A stretch of DNA of 64,000 nucleotides from assembly GCF_025989125.1 (NCBI RefSeq), contig NZ_JAPDNR010000001.1:2400301-2464300 (forward strand), in the 5' to 3' direction. The stretch's first letter is position 1. Each line of letters begins with the position of its first letter. A program made the translations under genes and the position numbers. The notes beneath the pieces are model-generated. The model was given only the letters and a program-made list of their open reading frames with translations, was not told the DNA's origin and made no database searches. This document shows positions 8,382 to 19,200 of the stretch, piece by piece. The stretch comes from Chitinophaga nivalis. Its GTDB lineage: Bacteria; Bacteroidota; Bacteroidia; Chitinophagales; Chitinophagaceae.

Positions 8382-9710
8382 CTAGTATCTGTAGTAATCA
8401 GGCTTGAATGGGCCTGCTACCGGAATACCGAGGTATTCAGATTGAGCAGTGGTCAGTTCGTCCAGTTCTACGCCTACTTTTTTCAGGTGTAAACGGGCTA
8501 CTTTTTCATCCAGGTGTTTAGGCAGTACGTAAACTTTGTTTTCGTAGTTGCCAGCATTGGTCCACAGTTCCAGTTGAGCCAATACCTGGTTGGTGAAAGA
8601 GTTACTCATTACGAAAGAGGGGTGACCAGTAGCGCAACCCAGGTTTACCAGGCGGCCTTCAGCCAGCAGGATGATATCTTTACCATCGATGGTGTATTTA
8701 TCTACCTGTGGTTTGATTTCGATTTTGGTGTTGCCGTAGTTTTTGTTTAACCAGGCTACATCGATTTCGATATCAAAGTGACCGATATTGGAAACGATAC
8801 ATTTATCTTTCATCAGTTTGAAGTGCTCGCCGGTGATGATATCGCGGCAACCAGTAGTGGTAACGATGATATCCGCTTCTTTCACGGCATCTACCATTTT
8901 CTTCACTTCGTAACCTTCCATCGCTGCCTGTAAAGCACAGATAGGATCGATTTCTGTAACGATTACACGGGCACCAGCACCTCTCAGTGATTCAGCAGAA
9001 CCTTTACCTACGTCACCGAAACCAGCAACAACGGCTACTTTACCGGCAATCATTACATCGGTAGCGCGACGGATCGCATCTACGCAGGATTCGCGGCAAC
9101 CGTATTTGTTATCAAATTTGGATTTGGTAACAGAGTCGTTGATATTGATAGCAGGGATAGGTAAGCTGCCGTTTTTCATACGCTCGTACAGGCGGTGAAC
9201 ACCGGTAGTGGTTTCTTCACTCAAGCCTTTCACGTGCTGGATCAGCTCAGGGTATTTGTCCAGTACCATGTTGGTCAGGTCACCACCATCGTCCAGGATC
9301 ATGTTCAACGGACGATCTGCACCACCGAAGAACAGGGTTTGTTCAATACACCAGTCAAAATCCTGCTCATTTAACCCTTTCCAGGCGAAAACAGGAATAC
9401 CCGCAGCGGCAATAGCAGCAGCAGCATGATCCTGTGTTGAAAATATATTGCAGGAACTCCAACGTACTTCAGCACCCAGATGTACCAGTGTTTCGATTAA
9501 AACAGCCGTTTGAATGGTCATATGCAGGCAACCGGCAATGCGGGCGCCCTGGAGAGGTTTGCTGTTACCATATTCTTCTCTTAAAGACATCAGTCCGGGC
9601 ATCTCTGCTTCGGCCAGTTCTATCTCCTTGCGACCCCAGGCCGCGAGGGACATGTCTTTTACCTTATATTGAAGGCTAAAGTCAATGTTAGATTTCGCAA
9701 TTGTAGACAT
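8382..9710 (-). CDS. ahcY: Adenosylhomocysteinase (S-adenosyl-L-homocysteine hydrolase)
   Basis: The 442-residue protein shows the family hallmarks: GCLHMTIQTAVLIETL near residue 60, SVTKSKFDNKYGCRES near residue 190, the NAD-binding fingerprint GFGDVGKGSAESLRGAG near residue 225, and GHPSFVMSNSFTNQVLA near residue 365. The protein ends KPDYYRY, as expected for the NAD-binding C-terminal tail. AhcY reversibly hydrolyses S-adenosylhomocysteine to adenosine and homocysteine, recycling the methylation by-product. It is a cytoplasmic tetramer. A -7 element lies about 17 bp upstream of the ATG. No SAH riboswitch is visible. Confidence 0.98.
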   Translation of the reverse strand: MSTIAKSNIDFSLQYKVKDMSLAAWGRKEIELAEAEMPGLMSLREEYGNSKPLQGARIAGCLHMTIQTAVLIETLVHLGAEVRWSSCNIFSTQDHAAAAIAAAGIPVFAWKGLNEQDFDWCIEQTLFFGGADRPLNMILDDGGDLTNMVLDKYPELIQHVKGLSEETTTGVHRLYERMKNGSLPIPAININDSVTKSKFDNKYGCRESCVDAIRRATDVMIAGKVAVVAGFGDVGKGSAESLRGAGARVIVTEIDPICALQAAMEGYEVKKMVDAVKEADIIVTTTGCRDIITGEHFKLMKDKCIVSNIGHFDIEIDVAWLNKNYGNTKIEIKPQVDKYTIDGKDIILLAEGRLVNLGCATGHPSFVMSNSFTNQVLAQLELWTNAGNYENKVYVLPKHLDEKVARLHLKKVGVELDELTTAQSEYLGIPVAGPFKPDYYRY

Positions 9711-9726
9711 TCTTAATTATTTTTTG

Positions 9727-9734
9727 CAAATCTA
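9727..9734 (-). promoter_or_regulatory. Candidate ahcY promoter -7 element (TAGATTTG)
   Basis: A perfect TAnnTTTG match lies on the minus strand 16 nt upstream of the ahcY ATG. The -33 position is AT-rich without a clear TTTG. Confidence 0.4.
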
Positions 9735-9846
9735 GGGTTATTTTAACTTTTATCATAATAACCCGGTCGTATGCCTGCAGTGGAGGGTATAAATTTTTGT
9801 TAATCATCTTCTTAGCCTCTCTTTTCTTTCTCTTCTCATAAAATAA

Positions 9847-9878
9847 TTTGATTAGATATAAATTATATTATAGATTTG
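9847..9878 (+). promoter_or_regulatory. Bacteroidota-type promoter for the adhesin locus
   Basis: TTTG (9847-9850), a 20-bp spacer and TAGATTTG (9871-9878) match the phylum consensus in both boxes and in spacing. Transcription would start near 9885, leaving about 330 nt of AT-rich leader before the adhesin ATG at 10217. Confidence 0.55.
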
Positions 9879-9884
9879 CTAATT

Positions 9885-10216
9885 AAAATATATGATTTAA
9901 TATTTAATTATTGAGCTGTAGTATACAGGTGAAAGAGCATATATAAATATTATAAACCATATAGCGCCCAAAACGCGTTATTTACTCGCCATTCTTATAT
10001 TGATATTTTTTTAATAATTGCCGGCAGCTGGTTTTTCATGTTCATAGAAGGGGAAGAACATTTGAGAAGACGCCGGGGGAGCCAATTAGTTAAAACACAT
10101 ATAGGTTTTATAAAGACTGCTTTACACATTTTCGATTAAAGATCTATATGTATAAATAGAAATTACACGCTTATATGTTACTCCTATCCTATCCTAAGAA
10201 AGAAAGAAGGGATGTT
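9885..10216 (+). other. Long untranslated leader of the adhesin gene (predicted)
   Basis: The roughly 330 bp between the predicted start site and the ATG contain no credible ORF or known riboswitch motif. The leader is strongly AT-rich over its first 130 bp. A second promoter closer to the gene cannot be excluded. Confidence 0.3.
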
Positions 10217-13200
10217 ATGCTCTTTTGGTTGAGGCTGACATTGTTACTACCAGGCTTATTACTGATAGTTTTCTCCGGTCTGCAGGCGCAGACAGTTCGG
10301 GTGATCAACCCCAACGGAGGCAACACCGCTTCGGACGGATTAAGAATAGAGATAGATGCAGATGGCCCCAATGCCGGAAATTACCGCATCTACCGCAACG
10401 GCAAATGCGAAACCTACCGGGGCTCCATAGACCCGGGAATTGTTCCCTCCCTGATACTGGTAAAACAGATACCCCGCGTGGTCAGCTCAGAAGTACGGCC
10501 TTCCGTATGTGAGGTGTCCGACGTACTGGGTGCAGGTACCACCGCCAATCCTTACCGCATTAATATCATTGGTACCATTGATCCTGAACCGGCTGCTACT
10601 TTTCAGAAAGGAGCCCTTATTACCACCATCAGTTATGTAAAAGGAGATCCTTACTTTATACTCGACTTCACACTCAATTCCAATCAGTCTGGTTATACAC
10701 CTTACCTCTATCTTTCTGAATATACAGTGATGCAACAGGAGCTGCATCCTGCCGACCCGGATAACCCCGGTGCGGAAAGCTGGTGTGCCCATGGTTTTAT
10801 TAATGGCGCAACATCTCCTTCACTGGTAGGGCAATTCAGAACAGCGACAAGTTGTGCCGCTTACAACACACCACTCACACATGTATATGCTGCCCAAAGC
10901 GGCTTCAGCTCTTATTATGCCGGTGATGAATACCTGCGTAACGAGAAACAGAATGAAATAGATCTTTATAATACCAACAGGCAAAACGTTGTAACCAACT
11001 ACAACCGCGGTCTTGCCGTAGCACTGAATATGGGATATAAATCTCCTGCCAACGCCGCCATTGGTGGCGCTGTAATGGTAGGATATGGCTCCCAGACAGA
11101 TTTCAGCGATTATGAACAACTACGTACAAACGTACTCGTTCCCCGGGCCACCAGCAGCGGCAGCACACCCATCACAGTAGAATTTGCTTCCGCGACAGCT
11201 GTTGACGATGAAGGCAGTACCAACCACGCACCGGCCAGTCTTAAACTACGCGTAGTTACTGGTGGTGTTCTCAAAACGCCTGCCTATCTGAAAATGGTAG
11301 TAGGCAATGCCGGCACTGCTGTTGCCGGCACTGATTATTCCATGCAGGAAGGTTATATGATTCCTGCTAAAACCTACACAGCAGGCGAGATTATCTCCCT
11401 GGATAATGTAACTATCCATGGTAACAACAGACTGGAATATAGCCGTAATCTTACCTTTGAACTGGTACCCACCTGTAGTCCCATGGTGTTGGTAGGGGCA
11501 CAGAAAACCTGCGCCTATACCATCAAAGACGATGAGCCCAGAGACCTCACCCTCAAAGTACCTATGGCTATTGCGGAAGGTACTACTGGTGTGGGTAAGG
11601 TATCTCTCCCTACAGGCGTACTTACCTCTCAGAAAATATGGGTGAAGCTGCGCCCGGATGCTACCTCCACAGCATTGCTGAATGATGACTACCTGATTCC
11701 GGACAGTGTGCTGATAGATATAGGCAAGTCGGATGCAGACATCATGATCAAAGTGTTGAATGATAAAATCCTGGAGAAGGAAGAGTCCCTGAAACTGGTG
11801 GCAGCAGCAGATGTGATGGGACAGTTCCAAACGACTACCGGCGATGCCACCAAACTCCTGGATGATACCCGTAACCAGTCAGAATATACCGTGATCAGCG
11901 TGCTGAAAAGCGCTACGCTGCCGGAAGGTTATAAAGGCAAACTGAAAGTAAGTCTGCCGGATGGCGTCACCACCGATATTCCTGTTACCGTTAATCTCAC
12001 TACTTCCGGTACGGCTACCTCCGGCCTGGATTATGAGATTACCCCGGCATCGGTTATCCTCACAGGCCATGAGATAGAAGTAGACCTGGACATAAAACCA
12101 GATACCCGCATCGAAGGCAATGAAACCCTGAAGATAGTACCTGCTTCTTCCGATCCTACAGACATCGGTTTCAAAGAGATGGCAGCCGATATCATTATTA
12201 AAGATGCCCAGCTCCCTGCCACCATTACTTTACACCTGTCTAAAATCAGTATTGAAGAAGGACAGTCTGCTGACCTGTGGGCGGAACTGCCGGCAGGGCT
12301 GACAACTGACATTCCTATCGACGTGAAGATAGATACGGGTACCACTTCTACGGCGCTCACCGGCAGCTACAGCGGCTTACCGGCATTGATTAAAATCCTG
12401 CCGCCGGGTAATGTCCCCGTGAAGTATCCGATTACCGCAACAGTGAATAAAGTATGGGATGATGACCGTTACCTGATTATCAATGGTAGTACTACTGACA
12501 ATGGTATTGTGATTGGCGACAGTGTGAAATTATCAATAACAGATAAAACAGCAGGACAGCCAAAGCTGCTCACGCTGAAAGCAGATAAAGCGAATTTAAA
12601 AGAAGACGACAGTACTAAGTTTACGATCGCATTGCCTACTGGTTACTCATCCGCCAAAGACATCGTGATTAGTTTAAGTAAAAATCCGACAGGTACCGAA
12701 GCCAGTGATGGCGACTTTGAATACGTACAGTCACAAATCAAGCTGCCTGCTTTTACCAATAATGTACTGACGGATTTCACAGTGATCCGCGCCAAAAAAG
12801 ACGGGATCATCGAGAAAAAAGAGGCGTTATATATTGCCGGTAATGCTACCGGTTATACCGTAGCAGATGCGAAAGTGGAGATTGAAGACCAGACGCGGCT
12901 GAATCCGGCCAATACCGTGGTGACATTTGCTGCCGCCGCACAACACCTGAATGAAAAAGGCGCGCCGGAAAATACCACGATTACCTTCAACCTGCCGGCG
13001 AATATAACTACGGAGATACCGATTAAAGTAAAACTGCCGCAGATAACAGGAACGGCTACACGTACGGATGACTATCAGCTGTTACCGGAAGTGAACTTCA
13101 CCGGTACCGGTGGTAGTGCCCTGTTAACGGTAGTGGCAGATAAGCTGATAGAAGGACTGGAGGATTTTAAAATCACCGCAGCAGTGAGTGATGAAGAAAC

Positions 13201-16200
13201 CACACCGTATACCATGGTAGGCAATAGCCTGGACTTCGATATTAAAGATGACCAGTTACCTGCTACCGTGACATTACATCTTTCTAAAAACACCATTGAA
13301 GAAGGTACTACTGCTGACTTGTGGGCAGAACTGCCTGTTGGTGTCACCACTGCTATACCGATCGTGGTAAATATTACTCCCGGAACTACCTCTACTGCCA
13401 TAAACACTAGTTACAGCGGCCTGCCGGCACAGATTAAAATCCTGCCGCCTGGTAATGTACCTGTAAAATATCCGATAACTGCCATCGCAAATAAAGTATG
13501 GGATGATGACCGTTACCTGATCATCAACGGTAGTACTACTGATAATGGTATCGTAATGGGGGACAGTGTGAAATTATCGATGGTCGATAAAACCACCGGT
13601 CAACCGAAACTGATTACGCTGCAGGCAGATAAAGCAAACTTAAAAGAAGACGACAGTACGAAATTCACGATCACATTGCCTGCCGGTTATACCGCTGCCA
13701 AAGATATCGTGATCAGCCTGCGTAAAAATCCGACTGGTACTGAAGCCAGTGATGGTGACTTTGAATATGTACAGCAGCAGATCAAACTGCCGGCTTACAC
13801 GAATAGTACGCTCACCGCTTTCACAGTGATCCGCGCCAAAAAAGACGGGATCATCGAGAAAAAAGAAGCATTATATATTGCCGGTGATGCTACTGGTTAT
13901 ACCGTATCAGATGCCAAAGTAGAGATTGAAGACCAGACACGCCTGAACCCGGCCAATACGGTGGTGACTTTTGCTGCCGCGGCACAACACCTGAATGAAA
14001 AAGGCGCGCCGGAAAGCACAGTGATTACTTTCAAGCTGCCAACGAATGTGACGACGGAGATACCGATCAAAGTTAAACTGCCGCAGATAACTGGTACGGC
14101 TACACGTACTGATGACTATCAGCTGTTGCCGGAAGTGAACTTCACCGGTGCCGGTGGTAGTGCACAGTTAACAGTAGTGGCAGACAAGCTGATAGAAGGG
14201 CTGGAAGATTTTAAAATCACCGCAGCGGTGAGTGATGAGGAAGCCACATCGTATACCATGGTAGGTAATAGCCTGGACTTCGATATTAAAGATGACCAGT
14301 TACCTGCTACGGTGACATTACATCTTTCTAAAAATATCATTGAAGAAGGTACTACTGCCGACCTGTGGGCAGAACTGCCTGCTGGTGTCACCACTGCTAT
14401 ACCAATCGTGGTAAATATTACGCCCGGAACTACCTCTACAGCCTTAGGTACTAGTTACAGCGGTCTGCCGGCGCAGATTAAAATCCTGCCGTCTGGTAAT
14501 GTACCCGTGAAATACCCGGTAAAAGCGATTGAGAATAAAGTATGGGATGATGACCGTTACCTGATCATCAATGGTAGTACTACCGATAATGGTATTGTTA
14601 TTGGTGACAGTGTGAAATTATCGATGGTAGATAAAACCACCGGTCAACCGAAGCAGATTACCCTGCAGGCAGATAAAGCCAATGTAAAAGAAGACGACAG
14701 TACGAAGTTTACGATCACATTGCCTGCTGGTTATACCGCTGCGAAAGATATCGTGATTAGTCTGCGTAAAAATCCGACAGGTACTACCGCCAGTGATGGC
14801 GACTTTGAATATGTACAGCAGCAGATCAAACTGCCAGCTTACACGAACAGTACGCTCACTGCTTTCACGGTGATCCGTGCTAAAAAAGACGGGATCATTG
14901 AGAAAGCAGAGGACCTGTATATTGCGGGCGATGCTACCGGTTATACCGTATCAGATGCGAAAGTGGTGATTGTAGACCAAACACGTCTGAACCCGGCTAA
15001 TACGGTGGTGACTTTTGCTGCTGCCGCACAACACCTGAACGAAAAAGGCGCACCAGAGAACACCACGATTACTTTCAACCTGCCGGCGAATGTGACGACA
15101 GAAATACCGATTAAAGTAAAACTGCCGCAAACAACGGGTACGGCTACTGCTGGTACCGACTATCAGTTGCAGCCGGAAGTGAGCTTCACTGGTGCTGGTG
15201 GTAGCACGCTGTTGGCGGTTACAGCCGATCTGCTGATAGAAGGCCTGGAAGATTTCCGTATTGCAGCCTCCGTAAGTGATGAAGAGACTACGGCTTATAC
15301 GATGGTAGGTAACAACCTTGATTTTGATATTAAAGATGCCCAGCTGCCGGCTACTATAACTTTACATCTTTCCCAAAACACGATAGAGGAAGGTTCCACT
15401 GCTGACCTGTGGGCAGAACTGCCTGCCGGTGTCACCACTGCTATACCAATCGTGGTAAATATTGCAGCAGGTACGACTTCTACCGCATTAAGCAATAGTT
15501 ACAGTGGCCTGCCGGCGCAGATTAAAATCCTGCCACCAGGTAATGTACCTGTGAAATACCCGGTAAAAGCGATCGAGAATAAAGTATGGGATGATGACCG
15601 CTATCTGATCATCAATGGTAGTACTACCGATAACGGTATTGTGATCGGCGACAGTGTGAAATTATCCATGGTAGATAAAACCACCGGTCAGCAAAAGCTG
15701 ATCATCCTGCAAGCAGATAAAGCAACTGTAAAAGAAGACGACAGTACGAAATTCACGATCACATTGCCTGCCGGTTATACCGCTGCTAAAGACATCGTGA
15801 TTAGTCTGCGTAAAAATCTGACGGGTACCACCGCTAGTGATGGCGACTTTGAATATGTACAGCAGCAGATTAAACTGCCGGCTTACACAAATAGTACGCT
15901 CACTGCTTTCACTGTGATCCGTGCTAAAAAAGACGGAATCATTGAGAGAGCCGAGGACTTGTATATTGCAGGCGATGCTGCCGGTTATACCATATCAGAT
16001 GCGAAAGTGGTGATTGTAGACCAAACGCGCCTGAACCCTGCCAATACGGTGGTGACTTTTGCTGCTGCCGCACAACACCTGAATGAAAAAGGCGCACCGG
16101 AGAACACCGTGATTACTTTCAAACTGCCGGCGAATGTGACGACGGAAATACCGATTAAAGTAAAACTGCCACAATCAACCGGCACCGCTACGTCTGGTAC

Positions 16201-19200
16201 CGACTATCAGTTGCAACCGGAAGTGAGCTTCACGGGTGCTGGTGGTAACACGCTGTTGACAGTTACACCTGATTTGCTGATAGAAGGCCTGGAAGATTTC
16301 CGTATTGCAGCCACTGTAAGTGATGAAGAAACTACGGCTTATACGATGGCAGGTAACCTCCTTGATTTTGATATCAAAGATGCCCAGTTGCCGGCTACCA
16401 TTACTTTACATCTTTCTCAAAACACGATAGAAGAAGGTTCCACTGCTGACCTGTGGGCAGAATTACCTGCCGGTGTTACCACCGCTATACCGATCCTGGT
16501 AAATATTACAGCAGGTACCACATCTACTGCCTTAAGCAATAGTTATAGTGGGTTGCCAACGCAGATTAAAATTCTGCCACCAGGTAATGTACCTGTGAAA
16601 TACCCGATAAAAGCGATCGAAAATAAAGTATGGGATGATGACCGTTACCTGATCATCAATGGTAGCACTACCGATAACGGTATTGTGATCGGCGACAGTG
16701 TGAAATTATCCATGGTAGATAAAACCACGGGTCAGCAAAAGCTGATCATCCTGCAGGCAGATAAAGCAACTGTAAAAGAAGACGACAGTACTAAGTTTAC
16801 GATCACATTGCCTGCCGGTTATACCGCTGCGAAAGATATCGTGATTAGTCTGCGTAAAAATCCGACAGGTACAACCGCCAGTGATGGTGACTTTGAATAT
16901 GTACAGCAGCAGATCAAACTGCCGGCTTACACGAACAGTACGCTCACTGCTTTCACGGTGATCCGCGCTAAAAAAGACGGAATCATTGAGAGAGCCGAGG
17001 ACTTATATATTGCGGGTGATGCCACGGGGTATACCATATCAGATGCGAAAGTGGTGATTGAAGATCAGACACGCCTGAACCCTGCCAACACCGTGGTGAC
17101 TTTTGCTGCTGCCGATCAACACCTGAATGAAAAAGGCGCGCCGGAAAGCACTTCCATTACTTTCAAATTACCGGCCAACGTTACTACGGAAATACCGATT
17201 AAAGTAAAACTGCCGCAAACAACGGGCACGGCTACATACGGTACCGACTATCAGTTACTGCCGGAAGTAAACTTCACAGGCACCGGTGGTAATACCTTAC
17301 TGGCGGTTACACAGGATATACTGGTAGAAGGTCCGGAAACATTCCACCTCGCACCAGTGGTGAGCGATGAAATGGGTACCGTTTACACCCTGGGAGGCAA
17401 TCCCCTCGATTTTGATATCAAAGATGAACAGTTCCCATTAACAGCACCGATTATACTTAGCGGCGCTCCGGACACTATACAGGAAGGCGCTATTGCCGGC
17501 ACAAAGATTACGGCTACGCTGCCCAACGGATGGATAGCTGGTAAAGATCTGACGGTACAGCTGAGTAAAGACGCCGCGGCATCTACTGCTGCCGATAGCC
17601 GTCATAGCAGTATCCCGGCAGTGATCACCATTAAAAACGGTACCAAGGCCGGCGTAAGCACACCAATTACAGCCACGCTGAATGATGTGATGGATGATGC
17701 CGCCAGCATCCGCCTGGAAGGTAACAAAGGCATCGCGGAACTGCCGGTAACAGGTACGACTGTATATATTAAAGATAGTACCGCTAACCTGCCAGGCGCC
17801 AGAACCCTGACCCTCACACCCGATCGTACCCTGGTACCGGAAGGACAGCCCGTGATGGTGACCGTGAAAATGCCATATGCCTCTACCAAAGACGTATTGG
17901 TAAATCTGCAGGTAGATAACAGCACGGAAGCAAGTGCAGGTTCAGATTATAGCTTTACGACACCAGTCTTCCGCCTGGATGCCGGTAAAAAGACAGCCGT
18001 GTTTGAGCTGATAAAAACAGCAACAGATAATATCCTGGAAAAAAATGAAGCCGTAAAAGTAAATGCTAACGCTAGTGGTTATACGATCAATAACCTGAAT
18101 CTGGTTGTTCAGGACCAGACCCGTCTACTGCCAGCCAACCTGGTGCTGACCACTACGGTGTTCAAATCACCACTGACGGAAGGCGACAATGGCCCGGTAA
18201 CGATCAGCTTACCGGCTGGTATCACCACGGAAGTACCGATTACCATCCAATTACCACATACCGGTGGCAAAGCAGAAGCGGGTATTGATTACCTGTTAAG
18301 TAATACCGCAGTACTGGCCAGCGGTAACAGCACACAAACCGGCCTGACGATCAACAAGGATAATTTCACAGAAGGTCCGGAAGACTTTACCATTACGGCC
18401 AAAGCAACAGATGGTATCAGTAATTATACCATGCAGCCTTTACACCTGGTGATTGAAGATGATCCGACACAATATCCTTTGCCAGCCCTCATTGAACTGA
18501 GCAGCAATACCGATAAAATAGATGAAGGCGGCGCCGGTGTAATCCTGAAAGCACAATTGCCCAACGGTTTACAGGCTGGTCATGATATCGTGATACATAT
18601 CAGCAACGACCCGGCCCGTTCTACCGCAGACGTACAGGATCATAATACCTTACCGGTTCCTTTCGATATCATTATTAAGAAAGGAGCAAGAGAAGGGGTG
18701 GCTGCATTTGAATTCAAAGCGAAAAAAGACCTGGTACTGGAAGAAGATGAAACCTATACCTTCATTGGTACTACCGATGATCCGGTGAATAGGAAAGTAG
18801 GCGATAAAAACATTACCATCCTCGATAGAACCCATGATGATCCGGCTACCGGATTTATACATATCTCGTCCTTATCACCGGATACACATGTACTGGAAGG
18901 GAACGTATACCACGCGAAAGTAAGCCTCGCGCCGGGTGTGACTTCTTCCAGGGATATCCGCATAGGACTGGCGATTGGTGGCAGTTCAGTAGCAGGTGCA
19001 GACGATATCATGAATATGCCGGCTACGGTTACCATTCAGGCCAACGTACCGTATGTGTCATTCAGCTTTGTGGCGAAGAAAGACTTTGTATTGGAGAAAG
19101 CTGAATTGCTGCGGATTGTAGCTATGCCGCTGAACTACCCGGGTATGAAAGGAGATAGCCTGGCTGTTATCATCGATGATGTGACTTCCCTGAATCCGGA

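Noticed and set aside
9700..9800. Possible SAM or SAH riboswitch before ahcY
   Set aside because: The interval between the promoter-like element and the ATG is under 20 nt, and no aptamer core is visible.
13075..14394. Similar antisense ORFs of about 90-110 codons recurring in the adhesin gene
   Set aside because: They recur only because the 1044-bp coding units recur. They have low-complexity Ser/Val composition and no independent start signals.
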